64,000 nucleotides of DNA from Siphonodentalium dalli (Eukaryota; Mollusca; Scaphopoda; Gadilida; Siphonodentaliidae), in the NCBI GenBank assembly GCA_032622095.1, contig CP136062.1, forward strand, positions 13,051,710-13,115,709, written 5' to 3'. The notes beneath the pieces are model-generated. The model ran no database searches and was not told where the DNA came from. It saw only the letters and a program-made list of their open reading frames with translations. How positions within the stretch are numbered: position 1 is the stretch's first letter; the number at the start of each line of letters is the position of its first letter. A program made the translations under genes and the position numbers. Shown piece by piece: positions 46,446 through 58,181 of this stretch.

Positions 46446-47407
46446 GAGAACCTGGTGTGAATTGAACTGTGGTGGGGTCTCAATCGATCTACCCCTACAC
46501 ATTATAAACAAATGCCAGTAAATGACATAAGTAGCTTGAGGATGGATGTGATCCATCGAACCACAGAAAAATTCAACCAGGTCCACAGGTGCTAAATGTC
46601 TGCACTATACATCTACAATTATAGATAAAAATCAATGTCCAACACCTAATTGTCATGAAATCGACATTTCTCGTACAACAAATTTTGGAACAAAGTTACA
46701 TACCGGTACCTTGAATAATTACCCTAACTAATGTAGGTACCAACCTGTGCTTTCACCATGAAAAAAGATAACAAACTCTGATAATCAACACCCGAGTTAC
46801 AAGGTGATATGCTCGGACAGACAGAGCCCTTGACTACCTGTACTGGTAAATGCCCTCCGGGGGGGGGGAAGGGGTCAGAAAACATTTTCAGGCACGTATG
46901 CTGATTTTTTACTTTCGACCCTTGTTGGGATCCCCACCCACCATGCGTCTAAATTTTTCCGACCATTTTTGGACACCCACCCCCTTTTAACACTAAAGCA
47001 GATTTACGGGGGGAATTCACTGTAAACAGCTGTATATGAATTTATGTGCATACTATTTGTCATGGATGTTAACATTGGCATGTAAATAGGAACGGGTAAT
47101 TTTGGGGTCATTCGGCCAAAAAAACATGGCTGCCAGCGGCCATCTTGGATTTCAAAATTTTCAAAAAAAATACAACACAATAACTGCCTGCAGTCAGTTT
47201 ATCAGTTAGAATTACATTATTTCTCTTATTCTAAGGTGTTTTAAGCCAAATTCATTGAAAAAAACAGTCAAAAAACTTGCAGGAAAAAAAGTTCTGAGTT
47301 GCGGAAAAAATTGTTTGTTAGTCCCATCGACCAAACCACCCACCCAGTGACCCACCCCCGCATAAGTGCCCGTAAAAAATACCCCCCCCCTGCCCGACCC
47401 CCATAGG
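46446..47407. other. Stretch without recognisable genes
   Basis: Contains poly-G/poly-C interruptions (46859-46868, 47380-47390) and the block cagcggccatcttggatttc near 47136, a reversed version of the AAGATGGC-type sequence common further downstream. Frames of 77-100 codons on the minus strand are not supported. Confidence 0.45.
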
Positions 47408-47640
47408 CATAATATGATAATAACATGGGAGGAACAGAGGGAACATGGACTACCGGTGTACCTACATCTAATGATAATAACATGGGAAGGACAGGAAACA
47501 CCGGCTACCTTCATCTAATTACTAGTACATGTATAATAACATGGGAATATTAACAGAGGAAACACAGGCTACTTTCATCTAATTACTAGTATAATAACAT
47601 GGGAATATTAACAGAGGAAACATGGGCTACCTTCACAGTG
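47408..47640. repeat. ~58-66-bp repeat, four units
   Basis: Units contain ataataacatgggaatatta, acagaggaaacacaggctac and tttcatctaattactagta. The first two units are diverged, the last two nearly identical. Confidence 0.8.
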
Positions 47641-47723
47641 GTCAGTGATTTGTAACATGAGAGCAGATGGTGCATACATCACTTAATTTTGTTTTAAGTA
47701 CTGAATTGTACACAACTAAGTGT

Positions 47724-47915
47724 AGCACACGTGTTTTCCTCTACCAACAATTAATCTGCCTTTGCTGTGATATCGCTTAATTGTAGGAAGCCACGTAAAA
47801 CCACAGTAGGCAGTAGCAACATTGAGTAAATTTTTTGGGGTTTTGTTGCTTTCCACAACTAAGGCGATATAACAATGAGGCCAGATCATTTGTTGTTGAT
47901 GGAAACCATGTGATA
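47724..47915. mobile_element. Foldback MITE of about 190 bp
   Basis: Left ctaccaacaattaatctgcc and gtgatatcgcttaattgtag face right ctaaggcgatataacaatga and gatcatttgttgttgatgg. Arms of about 55-75 bp with moderate divergence. No coding. Confidence 0.6.
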
Positions 47916-47957
47916 TATGATAGGTCACCTACAATAGGTAGTCACGATGCACCGTCT

Positions 47958-48117
47958 GCACAAATCATATGTACTCCGCCGATCGGAAAGTTTTCTTCAG
48001 GCAAGAAGTTGGACAGAGGTCGCCACATAGGAATCGAACCCATGTCAGTCACTAGCTCAGGTCCTACAGCTTGGTGACCGGTACCGTGCTCATTGGACCA
48101 CTGACCAACCCAGACAC
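47958..48117 (-). mobile_element. tRNA-headed SINE-like element
   Basis: Read on the minus strand from about 48117: ggttggtcagtggtccaatg resembles an RNA polymerase III A box (48088-48107). gggttcgattcctatg contains a perfect B-box core, GGTTCGATTC (48031-48040). A-to-B spacing of about 50-60 bp is longer than in most tRNAs but fits a tRNA with a long variable arm or a SINE head. The body runs to about 47958 (ctttccgatcggcggagtac). No tail or duplication identified, so extent is uncertain. A functional tRNA is unlikely because the acceptor ends do not pair. Confidence 0.6.
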
Positions 48118-48486
48118 CACCCCCCCAATAATAAACAACAATGTACATATAGTATACACTGATACAACTACTATTTAAACATGAAATACATAGACGTGTG
48201 TCTCCTTAATTATGCAGCCATTGTTATTGACCCAGAAACTCAAACCCAACAAAGCGCTCCCAAAGTTCCATTGGTTTAATTTGGAAATCCTGAAAATGAA
48301 GTACCAATATTATACACGGTACTAACTACTATGGACAAAAAAACAGCTCAGCATTTGCGCCAAGATTTTCGAGTGTCACTGTCAGCTAATGTATTGACAT
48401 CCTGTTCAAACACCGCTGTTTTTTTGTTTTAATAATTTTTCGACTTTCCCAAATTTTAAATCAAACTAACAACATAGGGACTGGAA

Positions 48487-49025
48487 TACCAGCACCGAAG
48501 CCGACCCACCCAAACTCAGTTGCGGCAGTTTCTGACAAAAAAATTGCTTTAGTATATCTGGGATAAATCGCAACCATCTTTCATACTTTGCGATAATTAT
48601 TTTGCGATATCTTTGATTGATGATAAATCACAAACAAATTTGGGTTCAAGTTTTGAAGACCCTCCTGTCACTTTCCAAATATCTATTTAAAAATACATGT
48701 TGATAAATCGCAAAACTTTGCGATAAATTGCAAACATCTTTACGATAGATCGTAAAATACTTCGCAATTTTATATAACAGAATAGCAATCATCGTTGCGA
48801 TAAAAACTGTTAATTACTTTGCAAACAAATTAACATACCTTTGCAATGGCAAAGGTAAGTGTCGCAAATTTGTTTGTGATTTATCAGTCAAAGATAATAT
48901 CGCAAAGTAATTATCGCAAAGTACCGTATGAAAGATGGTTGCGATTTATCCCAGATATACTAAAGCAAATTTTTTGTCATAAACTACCGCACCTGAGTTT
49001 GGGTGGGTCGGCTTCGGCGCTGGTA
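48487..49025. mobile_element. MITE with ~160-bp inverted repeats, 539 bp
   Basis: Begins taccagcaccgaagccgacc and ends with the mirrored ggtcggcttcggcgctggta. The arms match over about 160 bp with small changes. Between them are many gcgataaatcgcaaa-type words in both orientations, which make the middle self-complementary too. No coding. Confidence 0.85.
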
Positions 49026-49153
49026 TAATACACATGTATGACCTGGTTTAGCATTGAGTGGGGATTATAATCTTCCTGAGTGTGGCACAAACTTGGCCAT
49101 GCATCTAATCCTGAGTTCACATGGTTTGGGACATAATCACATTGACTGGTAAC

Positions 49154-49642
49154 ATTAAAGGTACTCAATCCGATAAAACTCCTCTCAATTACTATTTCAA
49201 TGGCTTCGGGGGTCAAAAATATTTGATTCGAGTCGAGGAAGTCACCCATCAAAGCTCAGATTTGTTAGATATCGATTTTAGAAATCTATTATTTTTCATT
49301 ATCGGGAATATTATCTGGCCCAGAAATCAGTCAAAATTGCGCTGTTATTACCACTAGATTTTAGAGTTATCCATCCTTGTCTGTTTGAATAGATTTTGGA
49401 GTACACATCCAGAGCAGATTACGGCAGTTTAAGGCAATTATTAGTACTCATCTCGAGTAAATAACAAATTTCAAAAATCAATATTTAATAACTCTGAGCT
49501 TTGTTTGATGGGTTCCTCGACTCGAATCAAATATTTTGTACCCCCAAAGCCAAAGAAATAGTAATATAGGACCATCTGATCGGATTGTTGTTGTTGGAAT
49601 CTGTTGAGATGGGGACCCTCTGTTCGGATTGAGTACCTTTAA
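49154..49642. mobile_element. TTAA-bounded MITE, aaggtactcaatccga ends, 489 bp
   Basis: ttaaaggtactcaatccgat on the left mirrors atcggattgagtacctttaa-type sequence on the right, and both ends contain TTAA. Long subterminal blocks also mirror each other (ttgattcgagtcgaggaa versus ttcctcgactcgaatcaa). The TTAA boundary suggests piggyBac or Kolobok mobilisation, but no transposase is present. A one-ended copy lies at 51937-52235. Confidence 0.82.
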
Positions 49643-50169
49643 GTTAGTTGGTATTCAGATCTCTTATAGGAAACATGTGTTACTAAATATTTACTGGACA
49701 CAGAACGAATCGTGTTATGTTCCAGGTTTTCTGCTGTGATGACTCGCTTTCACATGCCCAAGTTGTACCCAGTAACCAAGTTATCCCGACAATCTTGCAA
49801 ACAATCTTCTGATGTATACCGGGTACCGGTATATAGAACCATGGTTTATGAATATATCTAGGTTATTAGGCCTAAGCATTGTGGGGCAAGGGGGGGGGGG
49901 GTGTGCAAGTTGCGAATGGAATTATGCAAAATTGTGTTTTTGGTCAGATTCAAGGGGGAGGGGGTGCTTTTTTTGAAATTTCCCGAAGTGGACACCCACC
50001 GCCCCCCGCCCCCAACAATGGAGACCCTCTGGCCACGTCCCTGACCAAACGGTACCGTAACTCCACTGCAGTGACCATCTTGATACCACTGTGGATACCG
50101 TATACTACCAGCAATACAATGGTCTTCACCGGGGTATCACCCTGTTTTTCAAGTCAATTACTTTGATTA
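49643..50169. other. Stretch without recognisable features
   Basis: Contains a short poly-G run (49889-49900). The 95-codon frame at 49879-50166 is not supported. Confidence 0.4.
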
Positions 50170-50880
50170 TAGTGGTACACTGTACCTCTGTGTGGAACCC
50201 CACAACCACGGGGATGTTTGTATGCCAACAATGAAAACTAAAATGATAATTCCTATATAGAGGTCACCTCGAGGATCCATATTAAGTTCGATGAAGGGTT
50301 GTGGCCTGTAGGGTGTGCCAAAGAATTTAGTGATGCAAAGAGTAAAACACAAGATACCTGCTAGTGGCCATGTATTTCATCGAAAATTGTTCATATTCAA
50401 TCGTTCCCATCTAGAGGTGATCCCAAACAATGAACATACATGTAGTAATGTACCCTTAAATTTTCAAAACATTTCACCAATAATTGTGAGCTTCATGGTG
50501 TGCCGATTGATTCAAATTTGAAATCCAGTATGGCTGCTGGTAGCCATGTTTTTAAAACAAAATTCGGAAAAAATGGGATAGCTGCCATCAAGATGTGACC
50601 CTGAAGATCCATACCGGTATGAAGTTTGGTGACGATCAGATGAGAGATGTTACATGTAGGGTGTGCTAAAGGATTTAGTCAAACAAAGAGTAAAAACAAG
50701 ATGGCCGTTGGCAGCCATGTTTTTTTAACAGAATTTCGATGGGGTAATCTCTAATTTAGATGTCACTATGGTGAATCCATATTATGTTTGGTGACGATCG
50801 GATGAGAGATGTTGCCTGTTGCTGTTAGCAGCCATGTACAGGTATTTTTACCAGAAAATTTAAAACAAAAGTTTGGCTAA
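50170..50880. repeat. ~190-bp repeat with agatggc / gccatgtt motifs, four diverged units
   Basis: Each unit has tgtagggtgtgccaaaggat, ttagtcatgcaaagagtaaa, an aagatggc...ggcagccatgttttt block, a cgttcccatctagaggt block and a gtttggtgacgatcggatga block. Same superfamily as the array at 53790-55510, but older and more diverged. Confidence 0.8.
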
Positions 50881-51545
50881 ATCTTGTGCTAGGAGCCGGG
50901 GCATATTTTACCCACAAGTTATGAATTCTCATTCCAAATGACTTTCTGTCACAATTTCAGTACCGGTTCTCATAATTTGCTACGGTAATCAGGCATGCTG
51001 AAGCAAACTGGGCCAAGACAAATGGTTGCAGTAGCACATTGCAAAGCCAAACAACGTAAATTAAGAGGGCTGCAATTTATGCTACAGAATAACAGTTCAC
51101 ATTTACAATGAAAATGAACTGAAAACAAATTGCCAATTGCCCCCATACATTCTGGAACACAGTTGAAGTAACTGCGTCGCAACCGATAGCAAACCATGTG
51201 TACCCATTAGCATATTTTTAAAAACATATACATAGGCCTACCCTTCACTTAACCCTGACGTCCTGAACATTAAATGACCCCCAACCGAGGCACCTGGTGT
51301 TATATAGTGTTTTGACGACATACATGTAACCCATACTCTTGGGCCCCAAATAAACATGCATGCACCTTTATTATTTTTGTGGGAAATTTCCCCCACACAC
51401 AGTGCTTATTTGGGCCTGCACAATCATTAATTTTGAGGCTATGAAAATTAAAAAGAGCACAAAGTCAAGATTTCTATATGATTCTGATATCAAAATGATG
51501 AGCTTATAACTTTATGCATGTACATATTCTAGTATATGGCATACA
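50881..51545. other. Stretch without recognisable features
   Basis: Unique-looking DNA; a 75-codon minus-strand frame at 50970-51197 shows no domain. Confidence 0.45.
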
Positions 51546-51922
51546 TACCCTGCTTGACAAAACAAGTGTCCACCTAACCGCTGTGCAGTTAGCGTTGCCA
51601 CCGCGGCTGAAATGCAACTACACCGCAGCTCCATCGGCTAACTACAGTTGGGCCGCGGTGTACATGTACTTGCCGTTCAGCCATGGTGTAGTTGCTGCGG
51701 TGTACACTGTACGTTCATTAAACTGAAAAAAGACGATTCAAACCGGAAATCTAACCATGGTGCACAGTGTAGTTGCCTTTCGGCCGCAGGGTACTTGTTG
51801 TTGGGCCACAGTGTACTTGCCGTTCGGCCGCGGTGCTAAACTGCAGTTACAAACTCTGACACCGCGGTCGAACGGCAAATACACCGCGGTGCCAATGGAC
51901 ACTTGTTTTGTCCAGCGGGGTA
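51546..51922. mobile_element. MITE with taccctgctkgacaaaac ends, copy 1 (377 bp)
   Basis: taccctgcttgacaaaacaa / gtgtccacctaaccgc at the left mirrors gccaatggacacttgttttg / tccagcggggta at the right. The interior is built of accgcggtgtac and ccgcggccga words on both strands. TA at both ends could be the target duplication. Confidence 0.8.
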
Positions 51923-51936
51923 TGGGCATTTAATTA

Positions 51937-52235
51937 AAGGTACTCAATCCGATCAGGCCCTCATCAATTACTATTTCTTTGGCTTCGGGGATAAAAATAA
52001 TTGATTCGATCATTCGAGTCGAGGAACCAACCTATCAACGCTCAGAGTGATCAGATATCAATTTTTGAAGTTTTGTTATTTCTATATGTTCTGGCCCAGA
52101 AACACGCTGTCAAAAGGATGGTCTCAGTCAAAATTGCAATATTAATACACTTGATTTTAGAGTTACCATCTTTGTCTGTTTGAATAAGTTTTTCTGGGAA
52201 AATTATTAGTACACATCTCGAGTGCAATTAGGGCT
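51937..52235. mobile_element. One-ended copy of the 49154 MITE
   Basis: Starts aaggtactcaatccgatcag and follows the left part of the 49154 element (attactatttctttggcttc, gattcgagtcgaggaacc-type, agaaacacgctg) to about 52235. The right half is missing. Confidence 0.75.
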
Positions 52236-52606
52236 CTACAAATTGGCAATTTACCACACAAAATCGGAATCCGATATCAAATCGGGCTGCCTATGTCAAA
52301 ATGAATAGTAACCAGTCAGTCCAGATTTTATTATTATACTGCCTCGGGAAATTTCAGTGTACCATACACGTACATGTACTATTGTAGGCCTAATTTGTTG
52401 GCAGAAAATAGCATCACATCTGCAATTCTCCTTATCCTGTTGTTTTAGTTATATATACATTTCAATTCAGTTTTATTAACTCAAGTAAAATATTTCTAAG
52501 TATATATATGTGTATGCGCAAAAATAGTTAATACTATTACTAGTATCAAGTTTGCAGTTACAGATTATCATTTCCAGCAATAATCACTTAAAATAATTAA
52601 GTCAAG
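52236..52606. other. Stretch without recognisable features
   Basis: AT-rich, unique-looking. Confidence 0.45.
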
Positions 52607-53639
52607 TACAGTTATGCTCTAATTAATCAACCCATTTAACGAGGTTATGGGCCGGTCATGACCGTGGTCATACCGCCACTACACCGCGGTCATGCGGTAG
52701 TACACCGCGGTCATGCGGTAGTACACCGCGGTCATACGGTAGTACACCGTGGCCATGCGGTAGTACACCGCGGTCATGCGGTAGTACACCGCGGTCATAC
52801 GGTAATACACCGCAATGCGCTGACACGCGGTATCTGACCGCGGTCATGTTGGAAGTCCACCGCGGTAATCTAGACCGTTACCGGCGTACACCGCGGTAGT
52901 ATTTTCCGCGACCGCCTTACACCGCGGTCATTCCCCGTGTCAACCGCGTTCGAATAATCTGCCGATAAAAATATGCTTTTTCTTTTTCTTTTGGAAGACT
53001 CAAGGTAAGAATTTCGATCTGTCTTGTTCAGGTTGGCATAAAATTTGCGTCAATATATTAAGAAACTGCCTTACATTCATTCCTCGCGCGGCGTCGCGCC
53101 AAACTAAATTTATTTTAGAGTACTTCAATGGTTGACGTCCCCACGTAATTCCTTGAGCCAAATGATTTTTGTGTCGGTGAAATGTGCACATGGCGATCGC
53201 ATAATTATCTTGCTCAAACCGAAAAGCCATTTTAATTCTTAATCGCGCACGCCTTATCCATATACCATATCACGAATAAACAGACGCTCTTTATTTGGCA
53301 CGCTTAAGGAAATCGGGACCGTGGTAAATTAGAACCGATTTATTTTCAATTTCATAATAATATTTTCCATGCGCAATATGTCAGTCTATTGTCAGATAAT
53401 TTACAATGCTCAGTTGCGATACGGACGCTAGGTTTTACTGTGGTTTAAACTTACACAGCGGTAGTGGCACCAAAAACTCAACCGCGACCACGCGGTTGCC
53501 CGCGTTTTCAATACCGCGGCTGACCGCGTTATTACACCGCGGTCAGGCGGTATTACACCGCCCGACCGCGGTATTACACCGCGGCCATACCGCATGTCAA
53601 CCTCGTTAAGGAGGGGCGATTAATTAGAGCATAGCTGTA
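52607..53639. mobile_element. TA-flanked element with accgcggtca repeats at both ends, 1033 bp
   Basis: tacagttatgctctaattaa at the left mirrors ttaattagagcatagctgta at the right, bounded by TA as in Tc1/mariner-type MITEs. Just inside each end, ttaacgaggttatggg faces gtcaacctcgttaa. Tandem tacaccgcggtcatgcggta units follow on the left (52675-52930) and tattacaccgcggtcaggcg units on the right (53455-53590). The middle, 52960-53440, is ordinary DNA with a 76-codon minus-strand frame (53000-53230) of unknown nature. Confidence 0.78.
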
Positions 53640-53789
53640 CTTCATATAATGAAAGTGTCAATGACACTGTACCTCAACTTGGAAAGGGAATAATTTAATG
53701 TGGAGCGATTAGGGGTGCGGAAAGTTGAAATGTCTAAGTAATACTAGATTATCAACATGAAGAGATACATATACCGGTACATGTATACC

Positions 53790-55510
53790 GGTATATAAAA
53801 AAGTAAAATCCATGATGGTTACAGATGTAAAATCCAGGTGGCTATGTTTTCCAATAAAATTTAAAAACATTTGATAGCTTCCATCTAGTAAGATCAATAT
53901 CAAGATTAATATGAAGTCTGGAGATGATCGGATGAGGGAAGTGGACTGTAGGGTGTGCCAAAGGATTTTGTCATCAAAGAGTAAAATCCAAGATGGCTGC
54001 CAGTGGACACATTTTAAGACCAAATGAACCTAAAATGACTTGTTATCTACTAGTACATGCCTGTGTCAACAGCCATGACACATTTCATGATGATCCGATT
54101 AAAGGTACGACCTGTAGCCCATGCCAAAAGGATTTAGTCATGCAAAGAGTAAAATCCAAGATGGCTGCTGGCGGCCATGATTTTGGCCGAATAACCTAAA
54201 AATTACTCGATCTCATCTACATGTCAATGTCAACATCCATGACAAATTTCACAATGATCTGATAAAAGGTGCGTTCTGTAGCACGTACCAAAGGATTTAG
54301 TCATGCAAAGTGTAAAATCCAAGATGGCTGCTGGCGGCCATGTTTTTTGGTCGAATGACTGGACAATGACTCGTTCCCATCTACATGTCATATTTAACAA
54401 CCATGACAAATTTCATGATGATCTGACTAAAGGTTAGACTTGTGGCCTGTGTGAAAGGATTTAGTCATGCAAAGAGTAAAGTCCAAGATGGCTGCCAGCG
54501 GCCGAACGACCCCAAAATTACTCGTTCCCATCTACATGTCAATATTAACACCCATGACAAATTTAATGATGACCAGACGAACAGTAGCCTGTGCTAATGG
54601 ATTGAATTTTGAAATCAAAGATGGCCGCGGGCAGCCATGTTTTTTTGCCCAAATGACCCCAAGATGACTCATTCCCATCTACATTCCAATTTAAACAGCC
54701 ATGACAAATTTCATGATGATCAGACTAAAGGTTAGACTTGTGGCCTGTGTGAAAGGATTTAGTCATGCAAAGAGTAAAATCCAAGATGGCTGCCAGCGGC
54801 CGAACGACCCCAAAATTACTCGTTCCCATCTACATGTCAATATTAACACCCATGACAAATTTAATGATGACCAGACGAACAGTAGCCTGTGCTAATGAAT
54901 TGAATTTTGAAATCAAAGATGGCCGCGGGCAGCCATGTTTTTTTGTCCAAATGACCCCAAGATGACTCATTCCCATCTACATTCCAATTTAAACAGCCAT
55001 GACAAATTTCATGATGATCAGACTAAAGCTACGATCTGTAGCCCGTGCTAAAGGATTTAGTCATCCAAAGAGTAAAATCCAAGATGGCTGCTGGCGGCCA
55101 TGTTTTTTGGCCAAATGACCCCAAAATGACTCGTTCCCATCTACATGTCATATTTCATGGTGATCCGACCAAAGGTACAACCTGTAGGGCGTGCCAAATA
55201 ATTTAGTCATGCAAAGAGTAAAATCCAAGATGGCTGTCGACGGCCATGTTTTTTGGTCGAATGACCCCAAATGACTCGTTCCCATCTACATGTCAATATT
55301 AACATCCATGACAAATTTCATGATGATCAGACGAACAGTACGACCTGTAGACCGTTCTAATGGATTGAATATTGAAATCCAAGATGGCCACTGGTGGCCA
55401 TTTTTTTTTATCCAAATGAATCGTTCCGGTCTAAATGTTGATGTCAACAGCTATGTGAAATTTCATATTGATCTGACCAAAGGTACGACCTGTAGCCTGT
55501 ATTGTTGACG
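53790..55510. repeat. ~165-bp repeat array with aagatggc / gccatgtt pairs, about ten units
   Basis: Units contain tttagtcatgcaaagagtaa, aatccaagatggctgctggc, ggccatgttttttggtcgaa, tgaccccaaaatgactcgtt, cccatctacatgtcaatatt, aacatccatgacaaatttca and tgatgatcagactaaaggta. Two adjacent two-unit blocks (54433-54730 and 54731-55030) are almost identical, a higher-order duplication of about 295 bp. Several 65-75 codon frames are unit by-products. Confidence 0.88.
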
Positions 55511-55726
55511 AATTACGCACACACGCATACATGTACACACAGACGACAAAGCCATGGCAATAGCTCAAACTTTACAAAGTAAAGTTGACCTAATAATGTG
55601 GGCAGTGTAAGGCAGCGTTTGTTTGCATATGGTATCTTGGTGTTGATGATTAACGAAAATACCATACAGCACTAGTCTCCCAGATGCCTCGGGTTTATGT
55701 ACCATAAGCTTTCTCACCAAGCTTTT

Positions 55727-56546
55727 TACCCTGCTGGGTAAAACAAGTGTCCAACTTAACCACGGTGCGGTTATCATTGCCACCGCGGCCGAAATGCAAC
55801 TACTCTCGTGTCCGGAATAAACGTGCAGTCTGGAATATAAGTACAGGGTTGAAAATCCGACCTACATGTAATGTAATACAAGTGCAGACTGGAATATAAG
55901 TACAGGGCGAAACAAATTTATTATTCTATTTACCAATAAACTATTTGGCATGGCCTATTGTGAGTTAATAATAAAACAGCAATCGTTAAAACCTGATACG
56001 TGGTGCAATATCAATATATTGCTACAGTATACTGACATTTACTCGGAATTTTATAAACACCCTCTTAAGATTTGAAGAGGGGGGTGGGGCAAAATCGGCT
56101 TGTCAAGACATGTCTTCCAAAGTGCACACAATTAATAAACGTGCAGACTGGAATAAGCTTTGTGCAGGGTGGAAAATCTTCCAAATGTTAATAAACGTGC
56201 ATGCACGTTTATTACAGACACAAGAGTACCGGTACATCGCGGCTCCACCGGCTAACTACAGTTGGGCCTCGGTGTATTTGCCATTCGGCCATGGTGTAGT
56301 TACCGCTGTGTACATTCATTAAACTGAAAAAAGACAATACAAACCAGAAATCTAACCACGGTGTACATGCCATGCGGCCCCGTTGTAGTTGCTTTTCGGC
56401 CATGGTGTACATGTGTAATTGACGTTTGGCTGCGGTGTACTTGCCGCTCAGCCGCGGTGCTCAACTGCAGTTACAAACTCTGACACCACGGTCGAATGGC
56501 AAATACACCGCGGTGCCAATGGACACTTGTTTTGTCCAGCAGGGTA
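55727..56546. mobile_element. MITE with taccctgctggacaaaac ends, copy 2, interrupted
   Basis: Same ends and interior as copy 1 at 51546 (taccctgctgggtaaaacaa ... cacttgttttgtccagcagg). The order of blocks is identical, but after gaaatgcaactact it is interrupted by a 422-bp insertion (55805-56226) and resumes at accggtacatcgcggctcca. Confidence 0.8.
55805..56226. mobile_element. Inserted element with aataaacgtgca inverted ends
   Basis: Left ctcgtgtccggaataaacgt / gcagtctgg mirrors right gcacgtttattacagacaca / agag. The interior repeats gcagactggaatataagtac / aggg. It lies precisely inside the MITE copy at 55727-56546, so it is younger than that copy. No coding. Confidence 0.68.
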
Positions 56547-57218
56547 CATCAGCCAGGGCAACCCAGAAGTTAACGGTCTAACCTGGGCTTCCTAGATGGT
56601 AGGGACAACTTGGTTAGTGGGTACAACTTGGGCATGTGAAAGCAAGTCATCACAGCAGAAAACCTGGAACATAACACGATTTGTTCTGACTTAACCCAAG
56701 GTCAGCCAATAATAGAATGTTTGCGTCATGTGAGTGTTTTGTGGTTTATATAGCCACACAATGTTAACCGAATCGAAACCTTGGTTGAGTCTTGACAGTT
56801 AGTTTTGCAAATGTTCGTATACTAATATTATATCACGACATACTGAAGTATTGCATTATTATGTATTTTTCGCAACATTACATTTTCTACCTGGTTTTTA
56901 GGCACGTCATTGAAATTTGCATGCATCTTTTTATATCTCGATTCCATCATTTCCTAATTTCTGATGATTGGTTGGTGATTATCACAATACGCCAGGGGCA
57001 GGTGAACACTGTGCATGCATACTGTACTAGTAACTATCACAAGTATAACATACTGTGGGAACAACTTAGTGTATGTTCAGACGACCACGATACAATCGTA
57101 AGTGGAGGAATAGTTTGTTCAATCTCATCGTACATTATGATAGCATATGTTGTTCTAAAGAATGTGATTGACTACCCTACGACCATTGCCAGCTACGATG
57201 TTTACGTACACACGGCTG

Positions 57219-58181
57219 TCGGCCTGTAACGATATGCTTGGTCACGATACAATATGTATCGCGATACGGGGCCAATGATACAATACGTATCGTGATAGGC
57301 AAAAATTTATCCCACGAGTAAATAACTATTCAACACTCCAAATTTGCACACTCTCAGGTTGAGTTTTAATGATAGTTTTTCTAATATTACTGTGGACTTT
57401 CATAATTGTTTAGTTATATGTGTATTGTAGTATGTAGTATGCTCGTACACATCCGGAAATACCAGTACAACATGACATATTGATACTGAAGACGGTAAAA
57501 GAGTTGAAAAGTTTCTCACTCATCTGTTTATATATCATATAATCACAACAGCTGGCTGAGAATGATGTCGTTTCAAATGGTGGGACATGTTGGTCGTAAC
57601 ACCAGTCTTGTAAGAGGTTGCCGTCGAACATAATTTGCAGATCGTTTTAGTTCTGTCTGTCTTAATGCATGGCTTTCCATCCTCAAAGGGTTACGTCCCA
57701 AAACCGAAATACTGCCAGATTGTCTACCTGTAGGCCGCTGTCGGATTGACAAGTTTTAAGCTTCCTTGAGCAGACATCTTTCCACGGCCCACGTGTTGTT
57801 GTTTTGCGCAGACGATATATCCAATATACTAGTATTTGTTTGATTGAAATCACAGCAGTTCATCAAATTAAACCAATCAGAGCATGGCTTACAGTCTGAG
57901 GCTAGGTTACGTAGGTCAGTCATATCACTTCCGCAAACGTTTGTGTCAAAGGTCAAAGTGCGAGCTCACGGAAACAAACGAAATTTACAGATTTACTTCC
58001 AATAAAACTTCGTAAGCATTCACAGCTTACGGAAACGAACGAGGGGTCCCGATTTACTTCGGATGGTAACTGCATAATACGGAATCGTAGTGTATCGAAA
58101 TTACAGACAAATGAATCGCGTATCGAATCATGAATGACGAATCGCGATGAATCGAAATCACGATGAATCGTTACAGGCCTA
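57219..58181 (-). mobile_element. hAT transposon relic, 963 bp
   Basis: Ends tcggcctgtaacgat and its mirrored atcgttacaggccta. The subterminal gatacaatatgtatcgcgat and atacgtatcgtgata words are typical of hAT ends. Flanking 8-mers cacggctg (57211-57218) and tacagctg (58182-58189) match at six of eight positions, fitting the 8-bp target duplication of hAT elements. The minus strand still carries a BED zinc finger (57541-57714). The catalytic part of the transposase is absent, so this is an internally deleted, dead copy. Confidence 0.82.
57541..57714 (-). pseudogene. BED-type zinc finger remnant of a hAT transposase
   Basis: Read on the minus strand from 57714: QYFGFGT, a stop, then PFEDGKPCIKTDRTKTICKL, CSTATSYKTGVTTNMSHHLK, RHHSQPAVVI. 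The aromatic start, the C-x2-C (CKLC) and the HLKRHH end are the defining residues of BED fingers, the DNA-binding N-terminus of hAT transposases and ZBED proteins. One stop lies after residue 7 and the frame ends right after the finger. Two other minus-strand frames here (57410-57631, 57756-57956) are out of this frame. Confidence 0.8.

Noticed and set aside
47942-48148. A true tRNA gene on the minus strand
   Set aside because: A and B boxes are present but the acceptor-stem ends do not pair and box spacing is too long for a typical tRNA; SINE head is the better reading.
53000-53230. 76-codon minus-strand frame inside the 52607-53639 element
   Set aside because: Not part of an array, so it was considered as a captured gene piece or transposase fragment, but no motif could be recognised and length is within chance.
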